This document shows, piece by piece, positions 1 to 9,722 of a DNA stretch of 64,000 bases (within the stretch, counting starts at the first letter, position 1; every line of letters starts with the position of its first letter). This DNA is from Acanthochromis polyacanthus (lineage: Eukaryota; Chordata; Actinopteri; Pomacentridae): NCBI RefSeq assembly GCF_021347895.1, contig NC_067130.1, positions 30,587,817-30,651,816 of the forward strand. The letters are read 5' to 3'. The notes under the pieces are model-generated. The model searched no databases. It saw only the letters and a list, made by a program, of their open reading frames with translations, and was not told the origin of the DNA. Made by a program: the position numbers and the translations under genes.

Positions 1-138
1 ACTGGCAACAGCTGGCTGCTGCCTGTTCTCTGGCGCTGGTTCCCTCTCTTCCATGCTTGGCCCTTAAATGCCTCGGCATGGATTAGGTGGTGTTGTATGA
101 CAGCCTGGCATCACAAAGCAGACACTGGAACTGTGAAA
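1..138 (-). pseudogene. Inverted, partial copy of a hAT BED-zinc-finger exon
   Basis: Read on the minus strand, this stretch is nearly the same as 3713-3838, which encodes the second half of a BED zinc finger (Cys-x2-Cys, later His-x5-His in RHLRAKH) of a hAT-type transposase. It carries the same in-frame TAA between the cysteines and the histidines as the plus-strand copy, plus one extra codon just before it, so neither copy can encode the full finger. The acceptor-like CAG at the exon edge is kept. The element probably continues to the left of the window. Seen: the inverted match and the stop. Inferred: it is a second, internally deleted copy of the element at 2.2-4.55 kb. Confidence 0.7.
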
Positions 139-167
139 CACTCAAAGATAATCAGAAAAACTATTTG

Positions 168-410
168 AATGAATGACGCTAAATAGGGATCTATCCCGGA
201 ACACTCTTGATCCCACCAAGTGATTCACGTGACAAACCGAACCAATCAGGTGATTCAAAGCAGTTGAGTGTCTCAATCACTGAAGTGATTTATACGTCAC
301 AAGTCATGTGACCAAACCACACGTCGGCGCAGTGGATTGGTAAGTTTACTTCATGAGCTACCGCACGTGTTTCAGAGCCTCGGGTATCAGAAGACCGTCA
401 CTAGGCACTA
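168..410. repeat. Left arm of a long inverted repeat
   Basis: About 240 bp that match the reverse complement of 2202-2455 with scattered differences. Shared blocks include GACGCTAAATAGGGATC, AGTGATTCACGTGA and the segment around TCATGAGCTACC. The arm carries several E-box-like CACGTG or TCACGTGA motifs and TTCGAA-type repeats. It lies directly beside the inverted BED exon, as the right arm lies upstream of the plus-strand BED exon, so it is most simply the 5' terminal or promoter region of the same hAT element family. The alternative is an independent long-TIR DNA transposon. Confidence 0.75.
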
Positions 411-2201
411 CTGTGTTTAGCAGATTTTTCTTTTGTGAAATTTGCAGTTTAGTGACTCACTATACCGAGGTTCAAAGTGAAGTGCAGCTAAGCTAGCCGC
501 AGATACTGTTTTTTTTTTCAGTAGCTTGAAAAAGTTTAGGTGTGGACTCAAACGTGGACATTTAAGCACATATTTCTGTCAGAGAGTGTTAGTTATAAAC
601 ACCAGCCCCCACTTTCACTGAGGAACGGGAGAACTCAGGACTTCGCTGGAGGACCGCATGCTAATTAGCCTATGCTACTGCTGTGACGAGGGACCCCACT
701 GCAGAACTTGAGTGGACACACGATCAACACTGTCGCATCTCGCCTGTTGCTGCTTTATCTTCACCTCCAACTCTTCAGACCTGCTTTGGATCTACATGTT
801 GGATTCGTGAGTAAGAGGAGCCTTTTTCTCTGAGGCACAGAGGTGGTTGCTTTTCCTATTGAAGGATCAAAGGAGCACTCAAAATCCCGTTTAAGGCTAA
901 AATAGTAACCTAGCCTAATAATATACTTCCAGTGCCAGGAAGGGTTGCATTAGCTTCTGTTTTTAGGTGAGTAATTTGAAACTTAAATAATTTCTTTTAA
1001 ACTTGTCTTTAATTTTACCATAACAAGAACAAAAAATAATACAGATATAAACCAGTTCCAGCATTCACATTTTGTCTTCTGGAGATATGAAGTATTGTCC
1101 CCTAACCTAACCATACGGGCACTTATCGCCACACACCTTACTAACCCCTGACTTCAACTCTAACCTAAAAACAACAATTCAGCTCAATTGGTATTATTGA
1201 ATTGATCTGTTGAATGTGATTTTGTTGTGTTTCGCTGTATTTGTGTTAATTGTTTTTTTTCTTTGAGATAATTCTTTTTTGGGTTAAATTATTTTTCTAA
1301 TTTATTTTTATTTGGAGCTTTAGTTTTTTGTTTTTTTTTGGAGTAGAAGGGAGGCTACCCAGAGGTGAAAATATAAACCACAGGATTGAAAGCGATATAC
1401 CCATCTGCCCTCCAACCAGTAGGGGCAGCCTTACGAAGGATGGGATGAATAACTGGGCAGAGCACTGACCTGTAGAGGAAGAAGAATGGACCAATCACAG
1501 AGTGACACACCTGCAATCATCTCAACTTAAACTCACCTGGGTCGCCTCTCCCTCATTCACCTCCGATGATGCTGACAAAGCAATATGTTAGGGAACTCCT
1601 CCAGTTTTAGTTATTTTTTTAACCAGTTTTATTTTTCTCTTACTTTTAATGATTTTAATAAAAAGGTTTTTTAGAATATGTTTTTTAGAGCCGCTCCACA
1701 AATGACAGCCACCACCAAAGTTCTACTCATCGGACAGACGATGAGGGGAACAAGGACACTGCTTTCCAGAGGAAACAGGTAGGACTTTTTACGGTTGGGT
1801 GTGCACACTGAAGAGAAACAAACATTCTGAATCTTCCTACTCACCGGTGAGAACATGAAGTAGACTCGGCGAGAAATTTGGCTGGATGTTCTTCAGTGTG
1901 AGCGGTCTTGTTGGCGTCGGGGGCCTGTTCCTGCCACTCCCAGCTTTTTAATCCTCCCCCCCCAAAAAATGCCCAGGGGTCCAGAAACCAGAGAGTATCC
2001 CTCTCTGGGTGACAAACATCAGCTGGCCCAATTACTGGAGGGAGACAAGATGAATACTAATTAATCAAATTTTATTTAAACAATAAATTTAAAAACTTGT
2101 TAAAACAACAAGGTAAGACAAAGGAATGGAGTGGCTGTAGCTTACCGTGTGGCAGGATGGTCACCAGAGGGGAGGAACAGGGGCCCAGGGTGAGGTCACC
2201 G
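411..2201. other. Spacer between the two inverted arms, no gene seen
   Basis: AT-rich sequence with T-runs near 1250-1340 and 1610-1640. No domain, splice-supported exon or RNA gene is recognisable; the open frames are 60-65 codons and show no protein-like pattern. It is either the interior of a large non-autonomous element bounded by the inverted arms or the DNA separating two head-to-head copies. Confidence 0.5.
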
Positions 2202-2455
2202 GTAGTGATGGTCTTCTGATACCCGCTTCGACACATGCGTGGTAGCTCATGAAGCAAACGTATTGAACCACTGTGCCAAAGCGTGTTTTGGTCACGTGAC
2301 TCGTGACGTTTGAATCACTTCAGTGACGTTCGAAGCCCTCAACTGCTTCGAATCACCAGATTGGTTCAGTGTTTCACGTGAATCACTTGGCGGGATCGAG
2401 AGTGTTCCGGGATAGGAGATCCCTATTTAGCGTCATTCATTTGAATTGTTTTTCG
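2202..2455. repeat. Right arm of the long inverted repeat
   Basis: Inverted partner of 168-410. Its outer end (CCCTATTTAGCGTCATTCATTTGAA) faces the plus-strand BED finger and transposase remnants. The divergence between arms shows that the duplication is not recent. The inner limits of the match are near 405 and 2202, where the two arms stop resembling each other. Confidence 0.75.
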
Positions 2456-2641
2456 CAGAGTAGGTTGGTTTTGTTGTTGTTGCCGTTAGTTGCTTTGAGA
2501 GTTAGTTGTGTGTCAGATTTCATAGACAGATAGATTAGATAGTCCTCATTAACGTTAGAGATAGATATATTACATATAGATCGATATATTATATATATAT
2601 ATATATATACATAGAGAGATCGATAAGCTATCTGTCTAGAT

Positions 2642-3457
2642 CAGGGGTCGGCAACCTTTAACACTCAAAGAGCCATTTGACCCGTTTCCCACAGAAAAGA
2701 AAACACCGGGAGCCGCAAAATCCTTTTGGCATTTAAAATGAAGACAACACTGCATATATCACCTTTTTACCTCTACGCCCTTGTTAATCAGCCTCTAATT
2801 AGATAGATTCATTTTTTTTTAATCGTGTCCTTCCACTAATATTTATCTTATTTGGTTAATGTAATTTTTTGCTCCTGGACCTCATATGTTACATAACGTT
2901 AGCTGGAAATCAATATTTTGCGAATGTCTATTTAACTTGTAAAATCTATTTATCTTAAGCTAATAACTTTTCTCCGGTAAGTCGCTGCCCTATTTTCCAA
3001 GACGACACTCCTCTGACTCTCTGACCTGCTGCCTGGACATCGAGCCGTGTTCTTACCCTATCATGAGTACTTTTGACTCAAAGACAAGACGTGTCTTTCT
3101 TGGAGTGGAGCTTTAATATACAGGCTTGCCATTCTTGAGTACAAAACGATGTGAAACTACAGGCGTTGCTTCTCCAGGAGTAAAACAAAAAAAGGCATGA
3201 AACGTGTGGGAATCGGAAGCTCTGTGTTGTCTCTCTGCTTCAACTCTGCGCTCTCATGCAATAGTACTCCAGCAGCCCATCCGGTGGAGTGACACGTCAA
3301 AATAAGAGCGGTAATTTCACAATGAAATTGTCTATATTAAAATGCATTGAAACGCATCTGAAAGGCAGAACAATTTATTTTCCAAAGTTACAGGGAGCCA
3401 CAACAGAGGGCTGAAAGAGCCGCATGCTGCTCCGGAGCCGCAGGTTGCTGACCCCTG
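2642..3457. mobile_element. hAT-type non-autonomous element (MITE) with 8-bp target duplication
   Basis: An 816-bp element with terminal inverted repeats CAGGGGTCGGCAACCT at the left and AGGTTGCTGACCCCTG at the right (one mismatch). The flanking 8-mers GTCTAGAT (2634-2641) and ATCTAGAT (3458-3465) agree at 7 of 8 positions, which fits the 8-bp duplication made by hAT transposases. Subterminal blocks beside both ends contain AGAGCC and GAGCCGC motifs, typical of hAT ends. There is no coding capacity. It is inserted upstream of, or in the first intron region of, the decayed BED/hAT element, in an AT-rich palindromic target. Confidence 0.85.
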
Positions 3458-3487
3458 ATCTAGATATATAGCTATATATCTAGATAG

Positions 3488-4548
3488 ATGGAGCCGCAGG
3501 AGCAGGAGCCAACTCGAGAAAGGTCCCGTGCATGGGAGGATTTTCAATTGCTACCGGATAACATGGTAACTACGAGTGTTATTTTTATTTCATCTAAATT
3601 TACATCGGAAAACTCAGGGCAAGCCCTCATGTACAATACTGTCGCTGTAGAAAATATAATAACTGGAATGCATTCAAATTCTGATTAACTTTGGTAACTT
3701 TTTTTTTCACAGGTCCAGTGTCTGCTTTGTGATGCCAGGCTGTCATACAACACCTAATCCATGCTGAGGCATTTAAGGGCCAAGCATGGAAGAGAGGGAA
3801 CCGGCACCAGAGAACAGGCAGCAGCCAGCTGTTGCCAATAACCTAGGTAGGCCTGTTCATGACATTTACAAATAATTACTTATGCCTTGTAAGTCTGGTT
3901 TATATTGCCCTGTGACACATTTCAATAACACTTTGTATTTTTTAATGTAAATTAATGCATTGTATTGTCTACATGACATGACCTGTCATTTCAGCTGCTG
4001 GCTGCATTCCAGGTGGCAACTGTCGAGTTATCAGAGGAAACGAGGGTGTCCGGATCAAAAATCATCCCCCCTGTACCGTGTTTTGAGACACCACTAAACA
4101 GATCTTTTCCCAGCTCACCACCCCCATGGCAAAACATCTGGCGCAGAACCTGGTAAGGTGTTTGGCTGACCGGCTTCAAGATAAAGAGAAATGTCATGAC
4201 TGACATTGATGATGATAATAATCTTAAATATTTTTCAGTTCAACTGTGAAGCTTGTTGGACTAAGATGCAAGCAGAGCCTGGCAAACAAAGCGCCACAGC
4301 CAGTGCCATTGTGGAAGTAAACCGCTACCTGGCTGATCCCCCAATAGAAAGAACCGCAGACCCGTTGGCTTACTGGGCCACACACAGAACTGTCTACCCC
4401 AACTTATACAATGTTGCAAAACATTGTGTACCCCAGCCTCATCTGTGCCGTGTGAACGAGTTTTTTCTAAGGGTGGGGAGATTGTCACTAAAAGAAGGAA
4501 TCGCTTGAGTCCCAAAACAGTTGATGTATTATTATTTCTGAATAAAAA
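3488..4548 (+). pseudogene. Decayed hAT transposase with BED zinc finger and hATC domain
   Basis: Three separate pieces are recognisable. The first (3488-3565) encodes RSRAWEDFQLLPDNM, the start of a BED finger, and ends at a good donor (ATG|GTAACT). The second (from 3713, after TTTCACAG) gives VQCLLCDARLSYN and then, after an in-frame TAA at 3755-3757, SMLRHLRAKHG, so Cys-x2-Cys and His-x5-His of the finger are present but interrupted. The third (about 4260-4548) is the C-terminal hATC dimerisation region, with VEVNRYLADP and DPLAYWATH, then a frame change before GEIVTKRRNRLSPKTVDVLL. The central RNase-H-like catalytic domain is largely missing: about 3990-4200 keeps only weak coding traces with stops. 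This is a dead transposase, related in architecture to ZBED genes but with no sign of domestication. Confidence 0.85.
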
Positions 4549-4759
4549 CTCATAACTTGTTCCCAAGCATACATACTGCCCTGTTTTCAAGCACACCCTC
4601 TTTACTGACCCCTTTACCCATGAACCCCAAGACATACATTACCAAAATCCATAATATAATCTGTATTTGCACCAGCCTCATGTGAAAATTGCATCAGTCT
4701 GTATTTATAGAGCACATCTCATGAATGTAGCAGCATTGTTTAAATGTTTCATAACACAG

Positions 4760-4904
4760 AATATCAGTGAAGAGCTTGGAAGCGAAGCAACATCAAAGGA
4801 GACTTGTCATACATGAAAGAAAAAATAAAAAGCCATGTCTGCCGACTCAAGAGGGAGGCACTTCAGCTGGAAACTGAGAAGCAGCTGAGGGAGCTAGATG
4901 CATA
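4760..4904 (+). pseudogene. Possible remnant of a coiled-coil or Myb-like transposon accessory protein
   Basis: The reading around KKKIKSHVCRLKREALQLE followed by EKQLRELDA resembles the basic, Leu-rich C-terminal tail of Myb/SANT-like proteins carried by PIF/Harbinger elements or found as host MSANTD genes. A stop lies just upstream of the lysine run, and no Myb tryptophan repeat can be found before it. Only the tail is visible, so the assignment is tentative; it may also be a chance basic helix. Confidence 0.25.
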
Positions 4905-5706
4905 AAAACCTCTGTAACATGTTTCATAACTTTATTGTTTTAATGTTCAATTGTTAATGTTATGAAGCGAGACAGTCAGGTATGGTTATTTCAAATGAGT
5001 TGTTTGTTTGATAAGTAAATAAAGAGTTTCTGTGACTGATTCATAAAGTTCATGTTTGAAAGATGAATAAACGTCTTGATTGATAGTAAAATAAAGGGTT
5101 TTGACCTTGGGGTCAAGGGTTGTCGGTTCTGGAGATATTGGGCCCGGAAGTTTTCCCATTGAAATGAATGGTATTCAGTCGGAAGCCGAAATTTGCCTGT
5201 GTGGAAGGCAAAAAAATTTTCCACAGAAAGTGTTTAGGAGCACGTTTCAGGCCATTTGGAGTCGATTGGTGATGGTTTGTAGTGATGTTTTTTGTGAATG
5301 TGTGTTAGGGTTTTGACTTGAGGGTTGGGGTTTTGAAGCGAGGGTTGAGGATTTAGGGTTAGGTATAGAGATGATTTGCACACTGCAACCCTGGCAAAAA
5401 GGGTTGCAAGATTTTTAGCCAGTATAACAAATACTAGCTCAAAGCTTTACCAACCTTTGTACCCTCTATCAGCACCTTAAGGGCTATCAGTGACATGATT
5501 GACGTGACTTCCAGTTCTTGAGATCCGGGTTTGGGTTAGCCTAACTCTTTAATCCTAAATTGAGCATGATGCAGTGATGACTAGAAGTTGGGACTTTGCA
5601 TGGCTATAGTAAGAGGATAGATGAGTTTCTGTACAAATTTGCAGAGCTCTACCACCTGTGCTACATTGACTTCAGGGTCCTTGAAAAATTGGGCACTTTT
5701 CATGGA
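4905..5706. other. No gene recognised
   Basis: Non-coding. It contains short G/T-rich direct repeats of the type GGGTTNGGGTTTTGA around 5305-5360 and no domain. A decayed repeat is possible but cannot be named. Confidence 0.4.
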
Positions 5707-6487
5707 TGTTACGATCCAACCTCTTGGGGTTGGCTGGATGCAACAAAATAACCAGATGTTATTGGTTCAGGTTAAGGGATTTATTGCTTAGTAGTAGAAG
5801 GAACAGAAGAGTGACAATAAACACAAGACTAGTGGGTGTTGCCAAAGCAAAGAACGGAATAAAACATAACAAAGGCTAACAGAGTTTGTAACTAAGCTAA
5901 ACACAAAGAAAACAACTAAACTCCCTAGCCAAACCAAACTACAGAAGCAACACCCACCACCAGGAACAAAAACTAATACAAAAGGTGTACAAAACAAACT
6001 AAACAAAACTGGTGCCTCTGAAACTGGTATACATACTGAGCACAATTCACGAAAGCTCAAGATACAAAGTGGCTTCTATACACAGTTGGCAAACTACGAA
6101 TTGGAGCCTAAGTCTCCACTGACACATAGGGCTCCACACTAAACTAAAGCCAACAACAGAAAGGTCGAAGTTGTCTGGAGCACCCACCACAAGTGCTTCC
6201 AGACTGAAAGACCACACAGAACCACAGTACAGAGAGGCACCAGGGTGGACTGGTCAAAGTACCAGCCACCAAGACTAATGGCATGGTGGGACTTTATAGT
6301 CGGCAGGTGTGGTGCCTGGTTGCCTCTGGTTGGTCGAAGGAGGAGGAGCTGGAGGGTGGCCCAATCAGGATGGCCGGAGGGCGGGGAGAACCAGACTGAA
6401 GTGCAGGTCGTCATCAGCTCTGTGTGTCATCAGCTGAAAGGACCAGCAGCTGGGGCTCCAAAGACTCTGTAAAAGCCACAGCTGAAC

Positions 6488-6518
<31 letters not shown>

Positions 6519-6602
6519 ACACACACACATTTCTCCCACACAAAGGCCCCAACAAAACACCCCCTCAAAACGGACGGCACACCAATACTGGTGGCCGTAA
6601 CA
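5707..6602 (-). mobile_element. Putative solo LTR of a retroelement
   Basis: An 896-bp interval bounded by TGTTACG and CGTAACA, the TG...CA inverted ends typical of long terminal repeats. On the minus strand it has a TATA-like ACTATAAAGT (around 6291-6300) and downstream an AATAAA (5780-5785) about 75 bp before the end, in the order expected of U3-R-U5. A C-run and CA microsatellite lie in the U3 portion. No convincing 4-6 bp target duplication is visible (ATGGA versus GGGGG), and no internal retroelement region adjoins, so the call rests on end and signal geometry only. Confidence 0.4.
6487..6529. repeat. Poly-C followed by (CA)n microsatellite
   Basis: Eighteen cytosines run directly into about 13 CA units. 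The tract lies inside the putative LTR and explains the low-complexity frames across it on both strands. Confidence 0.95.
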
Positions 6603-7235
6603 GGGGGCAATGTTCAGCAGTCCATATCTAAATAATGTGCTTAGAGGGCTCCCCCTGTATAAGTTATAAACCAGTCTGGTCTAGAGCAATACTAAATGGT
6701 GCTAAGACAAAAATCTGTCAGATTTCTGGTATTTTTAACACCCTTAACCCTACCTGCGAGTGTTTTTTACAAATTTATACATTTTGGGCAAGCCCCCCTG
6801 CTCTGTAGAGACTTCTCCTGAGTGTGTGTTTTGTTTCTAGGACATCACCAGCATGTAGGGAGCTTGGAGAAAAAATTTCAAGTCTCTGATACCCAGAAGC
6901 AGAGATATAAGCATTTTAAAACCTGAAAATTCCAGGCAAGGATTGGGGGGGAGGGCATTTTGGCCTAAATTATTAAAATTTGAAAATGCCATAACTGAAA
7001 AATTATTGAGAGTATAAGCCTATAATTTTGCATACAAAGTTTTTTTTTTTTTTTAAAAATCATGATCTTCCACCACCAGCACCCACAGTAAAATTGAAGA
7101 TGGTGCTGCAACCACCTTCCTGAATATTTGGCGTTTTGGGATGAATAAGCCGTATCCAACCTGTCAAATCAATCCTCCTTGTCAGACCTTAGGAGGAAAA
7201 ACAAACAAACAAACAAAAAAAACACAAACAACCAA
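6603..7235. other. No gene recognised
   Basis: AT-rich spacer with a long T-run near 7040-7055 and A-rich tracts near 7198-7225. Nothing coding or structured is recognised. Confidence 0.4.
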
Positions 7236-7655
7236 CCAAATCCATGTCCTCATCTCCCCCCCCGCCTTGATTACTGCAACTCGCTTTTATCGGACAGTTC
7301 ACAAAAATCTGTCTGACATATTTCCCAGTTCTGGCTCCCGGTCCATTTTCGAATTGATTTTACTGACCACTTTTAAAGCTTGCAGCACCTTGTCCCTGGC
7401 CATATTTTAGACATGCTAACCCGCAACATCCCCCTTGTGCAGCCTTAGATCATTGAGTGGTTCCCTCCTAGTTGTTCCAAAGTCAAGTCTTAAATCTAAG
7501 AGTGACTGGGCCTTCTCCATCAGGGCCCCTCGGCTCCACTTTTATAGACTCGCCTTCAAGTAATATTACTTTTATCACTGTTCTACCTGTCAAAGCACTT
7601 GGCGAATATTCTTCTGAAAGGTGCTATACAAATAAAGTTATTACCTTACTAGTGA
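7236..7655 (+). mobile_element. L2-like LINE, truncated 3' end
   Basis: Decayed coding traces at the start read like the C-terminal part of L2-clade reverse transcriptase: LDYCNS, then a stretch resembling the FWLPVHFRIDF block, with stops and frame changes. The 3' tail AAGGTGCTATACAAATAAAGTTATTA is the characteristic short-repeat tail of teleost L2-type LINEs. It is 5'-truncated, as usual for target-primed insertions. Its tail runs directly into a hAT transposase fragment. Confidence 0.7.
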
Positions 7656-7790
7656 CCGAGCATCTATGTATACTTGTGTCCTCTGTTCCTTATGAGAGAA
7701 TCTTTTCTAAAGCTGAGGAAATGGTCAGAAAAGGAGCCACTTGAAGTCCAGCACTGTGGAAAATATCTTGTTTTTCTCCATAAAGATCTG
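7650..7790 (+). pseudogene. hAT transposase C-terminal fragment
   Basis: The translation contains EHLCILVSSVPYERIFSKAE, matching the conserved hATC motif (LCIPATSVPSERIFSKAG in many hAT proteins), followed after a frame change by a reading like RSHLKSSTVENILFF, the end of the same domain. Only about 45 codons remain, with at least one frameshift. It is separate from the remnant at 4.3-4.5 kb and more diverged from the family consensus. The adjoining L2 tail suggests that a LINE landed in an older hAT copy. Confidence 0.7.
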
Positions 7791-9619
7791 TTCAAACGCT
7801 GCAAAGAGCACAGCTACTGACACGATCAGATCATACTTCACTAATATGGCCTAAAATAAAATTTGGGGAAACAAAAAAAAAAAAAAAAAGTTTTCCCCTC
7901 ACTTTGGCTGAAAGACTGAATCCAGCCATTACCACAGGTCTCTATACTTTTGTCTAATACTTACCTGGTTGCTATTTAAAGTCAGAAGCCACATTGCTAC
8001 AGGTTGTGTTCCATGTCAGATCTGTTCATAAACATGCAGAATTAAATGAGTTCAACTGCACACATTTGGGATTGAAACAACAATGTTGTGTGCTAGTGCT
8101 TTTGTCAAATTATGAAACAGCTGTTGTAATTACAGTCTGCTACCAGATGCCACTATTCCTCCTCACAGCGACGCCCCAAAGCTTCGAATGACTTGAGACA
8201 AAAAGAAAAGCCTCAATGCTTAGAGACATACAGCCTTAAGATTTAAGCAGCAGCCTGTTTAAAAACAAACAAAAAAACAAAAAACAAACATTAAGTTGCA
8301 GAAATCACCTCTAACCTTAACTTTAAGCATAATTAGGGTTGTGGTTGCTTTGGGTGACAGGTGGATACCATCAGTGGACAGTTCATGATCCAGTAATCCT
8401 GAGCTTTAATGTCATTCTTTAGGGTTCATCCATTGTTGTAGTTGCACTTTGCTTTAATTTCCACTAGATGGCACCAATCACTAGTGTTTGCAATAGACAA
8501 GCTCCAAGGAAAGGAAAGTCTGCATGCTCAATGTAGTCTGGTTCTGTAAAGGACCGGTTTCACTAGAAAGGAGCTGTACTAGTCACATAAATCAAAGAAA
8601 TTCCATTCTTTCTTTGCATTTTGACATTGTAAACTGCAGGACTTCCTGTACTTGAGTCCTGGCTGTTCCGTTTCTATAGGAGGTGTAGGACTTTATAATA
8701 CAGTGAAAAATGAGCCCACAGCGAGTAAAAATATGAGCAAGGAACACCCAGGAACTGTTTGAGGTCCAGACAGTTAATTCTGTCAGGCCAAAAAAAAACC
8801 AAAACAAAACAAAGTGAAATTTTAAAAAAAAACAAAAAACATGTACATATCCATACTTAGCATTAAAGTCGAGTACAATTGTGATTAACAAAAAGCTTCT
8901 CTTCAAGTTAGAGTAATGAAACCATCCAAGAAAATGTTGACTACTGTATGGATGTGATGGTCTCTTGATTTTGAGGGTATTGGGGAGATCTGGTGTTTTA
9001 CCCTTTACAGTAAAATGGGTGACAAGTAGATCAACAAATGCAGATTCATCTACAACCTGTGACTTGGCTTTTTATGACATGGTGCCGACAAAAATGACAA
9101 TTACATGGACTTACCAACCAATTCGAGCAGCACCGCATGGAACATAGCGTTCCAGTGCTAAAGTGGAGTCAAAGGTGCTCCTCTGCACTGTCATTGTACC
9201 AAAGCTAGAATGTATCGAGCAATTTAGCAGCATTTCTGTCAGAACAAATGGTACGTGAATTGATTTTCCTGGTTTCCAGGCCAAGTGGTAAGACATACTT
9301 TTTCAAATGTAGGTTTTGGATTGAAACAGGTCTAATCAGCAGTTTTAACAGCCCAGCAAAGACTTATCAAGTGTAAACATGATCATTATGATGATCACAA
9401 TATGCATTTGTCATGACTCAGGACAAGTTCATAATATTGCCTTTTGACTGATTATCTAACGGTACCTCTTGGGCATTTCTTGTTTGTTCTGTTTCCTTTG
9501 AAAAGTGTTGCAATATACTAAAAGCAGCCAAATTCAAAGTAAAGACTGACAGATCATAAAAACCATCAGGCAGAAGCTCAGACCACTAATTGGACTTCAT
9601 TACATACCTAGGGTGGGAG
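7791..9619. other. No gene recognised
   Basis: Contains a poly-A run (7873-7889), A/C-rich tracts near 8255-8290 and 8790-8840, and scattered sequence of the kind seen in old teleost interspersed repeats, such as CCACTAGATGGCACC near 8461. Frames up to 104 codons are low-complexity Phe/Val readings of A/C runs. Confidence 0.4.
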
Positions 9620-9722
9620 GGAGAGATTTTCTTGTTTTTATTCAATGTTTTAATGTTGTGAAGCACTTTGTGGTGCGATTTCATTGGATGAAAAGTGCTA
9701 TACAAATAAAGATTGATTGATT
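9620..9722 (+). mobile_element. L2-like LINE 3' tail fragment
   Basis: The block TTGTGAAGCACTTTGTGGTG followed by GTGCTATACAAATAAAGATTGATTGATT is the standard 3' end of teleost L2-like LINEs with a short GATT repeat tail. No coding part remains. Confidence 0.7.

Noticed and set aside
5788..6060. 90-codon minus frame, Phe/Cys/Val-rich, membrane-like
   Set aside because: It falls inside the putative LTR, its composition follows A-rich plus-strand sequence, and there are no motifs.
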